From NCBI GenBank assembly GCA_035562735.1, contig DATMWB010000015.1, positions 1-34,150 on the forward strand: a DNA stretch of 34,150 nt, written 5' to 3'. Of the stretch, positions 30,267 through 34,150 are shown in pieces. Below the pieces are notes generated by a model. The model had not been told where the DNA came from. It saw nothing but the letters and a program-made list of their open reading frames with translations, and did not search any database. The translations under genes were made by a program, and so were the position numbers. Position 1 is the first letter of the stretch. Each line of letters starts with the position of its first letter. The stretch is from UBA12158 sp035562735. Lineage in GTDB: Bacteria > Patescibacteriota > Microgenomatia > UBA12405.

Positions 30267-30869
30267 TTATTTATTATATGCTAACCATTGACCATGAGCA
30301 AAATATTCGAAATTACCAAAATTTCTTTTGTAATAACCTAGCTTTGTTTCGGGGTTAAATCGACCAAGATAGCAGTACTGGAGGCCAGCATCAGAACTAT
30401 CTTTTAAAACTTGAAGACTTAGCCGTATAGGCAAATCGTTGTGAGCATAAATTGGGTTGTAAAAAACATATGCAATATGAGAAAAATCTTTGTCAAAATA
30501 GCAGATAGAATAAGCAGATACCTGTTGTGATTCGTCATACCAAATATATAGATAATTAAAAATATGATTGGTAAATACGCATTTAATTGAAGATGTTGGA
30601 AAGTCCCAACCAAGGCCTTTTACCCAAGAAACTATTTGTTTTTGAATGACAGGAGAATAGTAAAAATCACTTATGGATATTTTTTTAAAGGAAAAATTGT
30701 CAGTCTTTTTTATAATTCGCCTATTTTCAGAAGAAAGTTGAAAATTGTGTAAATTACATCGACAGCTGAAATTTTCATCTTGGTAAAAAGATGTCTTTGA
30801 ATTTCTTTGAGGGAGATAGCCCAATTGATAGTTTTCTTTTATTGAAAGTGAGTTTTGGATGTTATACAT
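30267..30869 (-). CDS. ATE/Bpt-like aminoacyl-tRNA-dependent transferase in the mur cluster
   Basis: A 200-aa protein resembling arginyl- or leucyl-tRNA-protein transferases (ATE1/Bpt, GNAT fold). The N-terminal part has YLPQRNSKTSF (18-28), a CRC (36-38), and SSENRRIIKK (46-55), matching Bpt's YLPxR, CRAC and SRSQRR region. The C-terminal part has AYVFYNP (133-139), QYCYLGRF (164-171) and LGYYKRNFGNFE (177-188), matching ATE_C. It is about 40 residues shorter than Bpt. It overlaps murE by 8 nt and is 5 nt from murC. Bpt normally marks proteins for ClpS/ClpAP. Here the embedding between Mur ligases suggests adding an amino acid from tRNA to a wall precursor, analogous to Fem enzymes (also GNAT fold). 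That role is inference. Confidence 0.7.
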   Translation of the reverse strand: MYNIQNSLSIKENYQLGYLPQRNSKTSFYQDENFSCRCNLHNFQLSSENRRIIKKTDNFSFKKISISDFYYSPVIQKQIVSWVKGLGWDFPTSSIKCVFTNHIFNYLYIWYDESQQVSAYSICYFDKDFSHIAYVFYNPIYAHNDLPIRLSLQVLKDSSDAGLQYCYLGRFNPETKLGYYKRNFGNFEYFAHGQWLAYNK

Positions 30870-32115
30870 TTTCGTTTTTTAGTCGAAAGGCAGTTCTAAA
30901 GGCTTCAGCTTCTGACCATGGATATTCTGTTTTGCCGTGAAGAATAGTGGTTTCGTGTCCTTTACCACAGGCAATTATGGTATCTCCAGCACGGGCTATT
31001 TTAACAGCAAAATTGAAAGCATCCTGACGATTGGGAATGTTGGCATAATAAAAAGTGTTTACTTTTGAAAATTGAGGATTATTGGGGTCTATTTCTATCG
31101 ACTTTTTTTGATCAATACCAGAAATTATTTGGACATTTATATTTTCGACTTTTTCGTTTCTGGTATCATCGGCGGTAATAATGGCTATATCGGAAAGTTT
31201 TGAGACATTTTGACCCATAATTGGTCTTTTGCTTTTATCACGACCTCCAGTGGCTCCAAAAATGACTATTAGTCTACCAGTACTGGTTTTTCGAAGAGAT
31301 GACAGAGTAACGGCCAAGGCATTTGGAGTATGGGCAAAATCGATTATTGTTTTGAGACGAAGATTGTTTTCTACCACTTCTCTTCGACCTTTCGTTTCAG
31401 GAAATTTGAGGATAGTTTTTGAAAAGACCTCGTCATTGAGTTTTAATAATGAAAAAACTGAGTAACAACCAAGAATATTGTATATTTGGTAGTCATAGTT
31501 ACTGTCGGTGCTAAAAGGAATCTTATTTATTGAAAAACTCATGTTGGTGGGGGTGGTTTTGATGTTTTGAGCATTAAAATCGGCATTATTGATTACTCCG
31601 TAGGTTTTGATAGGTACCTTGATATATTTTTTTAAACTCTTGTAATGTTGATCGTCACAATTCAGCACTGCAAGCGAAGATTGAGAGAAGAGTTTGGCTT
31701 TAGTGGAAATGTAGTTGTCGATGTTTTTGTGATAATCTAAATGCTCATGAGAAATGTTGGTAATTAAGCCAACTTTGAAGTGACATCCAAAATAACGGTA
31801 TTGGTCAAGAGCATGAGAGGTCACCTCACAAATTACATGGGTATATCCCTGTTTTTGATAATCATCAAAAATTTTTAGGAGTATTTTGGGGTTTGGACTC
31901 GTGGTGTGAAAACCGGGGGTACTAATTGTGCTTATGATGCCACATTTTATGCCACTATTTTCCAGTAGTTTTTGTAACAAAGTACAAGAGGTGGTTTTTC
32001 CATCAGTACCGGTGACGCCAATTAAGGTAAGTTTTTTGCTAGGGAATTTAAAGTAAATGTTCCAAAAAATACTTTGGGGAAGATGCCAAAACAAATTTTT
32101 TAATTGTCGAATCAT
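30862..32115 (-). CDS. murE: MurE-type Mur ligase lacking the N-terminal domain
   Basis: Adds the third stem-peptide residue (a diamino acid) to UDP-MurNAc-L-Ala-D-Glu. The 417-aa protein has VTGTDGKTT (34-42), CEVTSHALDQYR (96-107), TNISHEHLDYH (119-129), DFAHTPNAL (259-267), FGATGGRDKSKRP (286-298) and a CGKGHE motif near the end. Normal MurE is about 490 aa; the ~75-residue N-terminal UDP-binding domain is replaced by a short segment. At the DNPR specificity position it reads DDTR (316-319). The retained Arg fits meso-diaminopimelate but is not decisive. The ATG at 32115 is preferred to 32145: it starts 13 nt after the ftsI stop and gives the natural N terminus. Confidence 0.9.
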   Translation of the reverse strand: MIRQLKNLFWHLPQSIFWNIYFKFPSKKLTLIGVTGTDGKTTSCTLLQKLLENSGIKCGIISTISTPGFHTTSPNPKILLKIFDDYQKQGYTHVICEVTSHALDQYRYFGCHFKVGLITNISHEHLDYHKNIDNYISTKAKLFSQSSLAVLNCDDQHYKSLKKYIKVPIKTYGVINNADFNAQNIKTTPTNMSFSINKIPFSTDSNYDYQIYNILGCYSVFSLLKLNDEVFSKTILKFPETKGRREVVENNLRLKTIIDFAHTPNALAVTLSSLRKTSTGRLIVIFGATGGRDKSKRPIMGQNVSKLSDIAIITADDTRNEKVENINVQIISGIDQKKSIEIDPNNPQFSKVNTFYYANIPNRQDAFNFAVKIARAGDTIIACGKGHETTILHGKTEYPWSEAEAFRTAFRLKNENV

Positions 32116-32128
32116 AAAGGCTTTTATA

Positions 32129-33700
32129 TTATAACAAAGGCTCAATATTTTGGGCTAATTCGAACCAAATTGGAGCGGCTGTTGATGAACCCCATTGGGA
32201 TAGCTTGGGGTTGTTTACGGTAACAATCATGGTAAATTTTGGATTATGACAGGGGCTAAAACCAATATAAGATCCAATAAAGTTTGAATCTGTGTATTTA
32301 CCTCCGATAGCTACCTGAGCTGTGCCACTCTTTGCACAGACATCCATCTCTTTTGCTTTTAGGGTCGCAACTGGACTGTTTTCGACTGCGTAGCTTAATA
32401 CATCTTTCATTAGATTTGTCGTTTCGAGAGTAAATACATCTTGTGATTCTGTTGGAGTATTTCGATTTAGGTGGACTTTTACTAATTTTCCGTCATTGGC
32501 TATGGTATTAAAGGCTTGAATCATTTGGAGTTGGTTTACAGCCAAACCCTGTCCAAAGGCAGCAGTAGCCAGATCTATGTCAGACCAATAAGTCTTTAAG
32601 GGTGAAATAGATTCACCACTTAATTCAACCCCAGTCTTTTGGTTTAGTTTTAATAATGAAAAGTAATCCTGAAATTTCTTTAATCCAAGTTGATCCATGA
32701 CATAAGTCATACCAATGTTGTCAGAATTTTTTATTATGTCTTTTAAACTTGAATCTGGGTGAAAGGAGTTGTCCCAATTATTTATGGTGTATTGGCCAAT
32801 AACTCTAGGTTGATTACATTTAGAACAAATAAAATCTGAAGTAATACTCTTTGAATCAAGAGCAGTGGCCATAATAAGTGGTTTAAAAATTGAGCCTGGC
32901 TCAAAAAGATTGCCAATATTTGGAATTTTTGTATTTTGAGCAGATGGACTGGCATCGACGCTGGCCATGGCAATTATTTCACCACTTTGAGGATTGATAA
33001 TAATTAAGGAAGCGGAATCAGCTTGATATTTTTCAACCCCATTTTTTAACGTGTTTTCAGACATAAATTGAATTTTTCGGTTTAGAGAGGTGTGAATATC
33101 AAGACCATCAATTTCTCTTTTTTGCCAATTTTTTCTTGTTAATAAATTTCCTCCAGTACCATCAACAATGGTTCTAGTAAATCCGATTTGACCTGATATT
33201 TGGCGGCGATAGTAACGTTCAAGATTAATTATTATGTTTTTTGCCAATTCGTTTTCGGGATAGTAACGTTTTTGTTTTAAACTAAAGTCAATTCCGTCGA
33301 TTTTTGAAAGGCTCTTTACTTCGTCTCGGCTAAATTGGGTTGGGAATTCAATCCATTTTTGAGGCGGGTTTCTCAATTTATCGATCAGTTTGGCATTTTC
33401 TGTAGCAAACTCTGGTTTTATTTGAGAAATTTCTTTGACAATATTGTCGAGTTCTTTTTTAAAATTTGGTTTGTAGAGAGCTAGATTGTAATATGAATAG
33501 TCGAGGCTTAATGGATAGCTATCTGAACTTAAAATATTGCCTTGCTGAGGAATGATTTTTTCTAGTTTATATATTTGTGAAATGGCCTTGTCACGAAGTT
33601 CTTGACCTTTTATGACCTGCCAATAAAACAGTTTAATTAGCACAAAGACAAAGCAAAGATATATCGTTATGAGAATTGTTTTAGGGCGTGAGTTTTCCAT
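32129..33700 (-). CDS. ftsI: Class B penicillin-binding protein, FtsI/PBP2-like transpeptidase
   Basis: Septal peptidoglycan transpeptidase (523 aa from the ATG at 33700). One membrane helix near the N terminus precedes a pedestal domain (about residues 40-220). The transpeptidase domain follows: SIFK with Ser270/Lys273, SDN (326-328) and a KSG triad (in place of KTG) near residue 455. A longer frame from a TTG at 33721 exists, but the ATG gives a normal charged start. It overlaps the ftsL-like gene by 20 nt. No PASTA domains are present. With FtsW encoded in the same cluster it is the likely FtsW partner. Confidence 0.92.
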   Translation of the reverse strand: MENSRPKTILITIYLCFVFVLIKLFYWQVIKGQELRDKAISQIYKLEKIIPQQGNILSSDSYPLSLDYSYYNLALYKPNFKKELDNIVKEISQIKPEFATENAKLIDKLRNPPQKWIEFPTQFSRDEVKSLSKIDGIDFSLKQKRYYPENELAKNIIINLERYYRRQISGQIGFTRTIVDGTGGNLLTRKNWQKREIDGLDIHTSLNRKIQFMSENTLKNGVEKYQADSASLIIINPQSGEIIAMASVDASPSAQNTKIPNIGNLFEPGSIFKPLIMATALDSKSITSDFICSKCNQPRVIGQYTINNWDNSFHPDSSLKDIIKNSDNIGMTYVMDQLGLKKFQDYFSLLKLNQKTGVELSGESISPLKTYWSDIDLATAAFGQGLAVNQLQMIQAFNTIANDGKLVKVHLNRNTPTESQDVFTLETTNLMKDVLSYAVENSPVATLKAKEMDVCAKSGTAQVAIGGKYTDSNFIGSYIGFSPCHNPKFTMIVTVNNPKLSQWGSSTAAPIWFELAQNIEPLL

Positions 33701-33887
33701 TGATAGCGTATTTGTTAACAAATTTTATCTCTAATTCTTGATTTTCTGCTTTTAAATCCGAGTATTTTTTTTCAAGTTCGGAAAATTTTTGGTTGTAGGA
33801 AACAATTTTTCCTGAATAATATACTGAAAAAATAAGTTGAAAAAATAGTAGACCAAGAGCAATGGCAAGAAGAAAACGGTTTGACAT
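33681..33887 (-). CDS. ftsL: FtsL-like small division protein
   Basis: A 68-aa protein with one membrane helix (about residues 5-25) followed by a heptad-rich coiled coil (KFSELEKKYSDLKAENQELE, 34-53). This is the architecture of FtsL/FtsB, which link FtsQ to FtsWI. Sequence identity in the family is low, so the call rests on architecture and position: its ATG directly follows the rsmH stop, and ftsI overlaps its end by 20 nt, as in standard dcw clusters. It is shorter than typical FtsL (~100-120 aa), nearer FtsB size. Confidence 0.75.
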   Translation of the reverse strand: MSNRFLLAIALGLLFFQLIFSVYYSGKIVSYNQKFSELEKKYSDLKAENQELEIKFVNKYAINGKLTP

Positions 33888-34150
33888 CTATATTTTAAAA
33901 AACCTTAAAATCGCTGAACGGGATAGTGGGTTGTTTTTGATCTCTTGATGGCTTGGTAATATTTTATGGTGAACAAGATGATTTTTTATTAAAAATTGTT
34001 TGACAATACGATCTTCACCAGAGTGAAAGGAAATTATGGCTACTTTTCCATCTGTTTTAACAATTTTTAAGCTTGCATCAAGGAGTTGTTTGAGATTTTC
34101 AAATTCGTTATTAACAGCAATTCTAAGTGCTAAAAATATTTTTGTTGATG
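33888..34150 (-). CDS. rsmH: 16S rRNA m4C1402 methyltransferase RsmH (partial, C-terminal part)
   Basis: SAM-dependent N4-methylation of C1402 in the 16S rRNA decoding site (formerly MraW). Only the last 86 codons are inside the window; the gene continues past the right edge. Visible are ALRIAVNNELENLKQLL, AIISFHSGEDRIVKQF (the usual ISFHSLEDR, with Gly for Leu) and the terminal NPLSRSAILRFF, all RsmH signatures. It is the first visible gene of the dcw cluster and abuts the ftsL-like start codon. Confidence 0.95.
   Translation of the reverse strand, partial: STKIFLALRIAVNNEFENLKQLLDASLKIVKTDGKVAIISFHSGEDRIVKQFLIKNHLVHHKILPSHQEIKNNPLSRSAILRFFKI

Noticed and set aside
1..34150. UGA recoded as glycine (code 25)
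   Set aside because: Several genes end in TGA with correct family C termini and ATGA overlaps, so the standard bacterial code is used.
1..34150. CRISPR arrays, insertion sequences or prophage genes
   Set aside because: No regularly spaced repeats, transposase, integrase or phage structural genes were seen; the region is housekeeping plus surface genes.

Overview
The window looks like a chromosomal segment of a small-genome, AT-rich bacterium of the Candidate Phyla Radiation (Patescibacteria), most likely Microgenomates. This placement is an inference. It rests on strong AT bias, very tight gene packing with 1-56 nt overlaps, almost no Shine-Dalgarno sequences, short or reduced versions of standard enzymes (MurE without its N-terminal domain, a 200-aa aminoacyltransferase, a 266-aa PLP enzyme) and a rearranged cell-wall/division cluster. 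TGA is used as a stop (for example in ATGA overlaps), so the UGA-to-glycine code of Gracilibacteria/SR1 does not apply. No stretch longer than about 220 nt lacks a gene.

Layout. Positions 1-2740 hold a Ca2+/Na+ antiporter, nucleoside diphosphate kinase, an ArsR-type regulator, a membrane LysM protein and two tRNAs (Gly-CCC, Thr-CGU). Positions 2760-8427 are a cell-surface block: a membrane-anchored Ig-like protein, a three-gene polysaccharide operon on the minus strand (two GT2 glycosyltransferases and an O-antigen-ligase-type membrane protein) and, divergent from it, a large secreted LCAT-like lipase. A tRNA-Val, a glucose-6-phosphate dehydrogenase, a polyprenyl-phosphate-type GT2, a GT-C membrane glycosyltransferase and signal peptidase I follow on the plus strand to 13111.

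From 13088 to the right edge almost everything is on the minus strand. Read in transcription order from the right edge it is rsmH (partial), ftsL-like, ftsI/PBP2, murE, an ATE/Bpt-like aminoacyl-tRNA transferase, murC/mpl, murA, mraY and an NlpC/P60-like protein. Then comes a plus-strand pair (a LysW-like mini zinc-ribbon carrier and a P-loop kinase). The minus strand resumes with a PLP fold-II enzyme, an ATP-grasp ligase, ftsW, murG, ftsA, ftsZ, a terminator, ileS, rodA, rplU, rpmA and parB. This is a dcw cluster in which murD, murF, murB, ddl and ftsQ are absent from the window. Uncharacterised amino-acid and peptide-bond enzymes sit among the wall genes.

Two themes deserve follow-up. First, the wall cluster contains candidate enzymes for an unusual peptidoglycan peptide: the aminoacyl-tRNA transferase homologue, the PLP/ATP-grasp pair translationally coupled to ftsW, and the LysW-like carrier divergent from them. 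Second, many genes have a TATAAT-like -10 box only 5-8 nt before the start codon, often with a -35 box at 16-17 nt. This implies leaderless mRNAs and helps choose several starts (ndk 1585, LysM 2016, lipase 6178, zwf 8574, ileS 18457).
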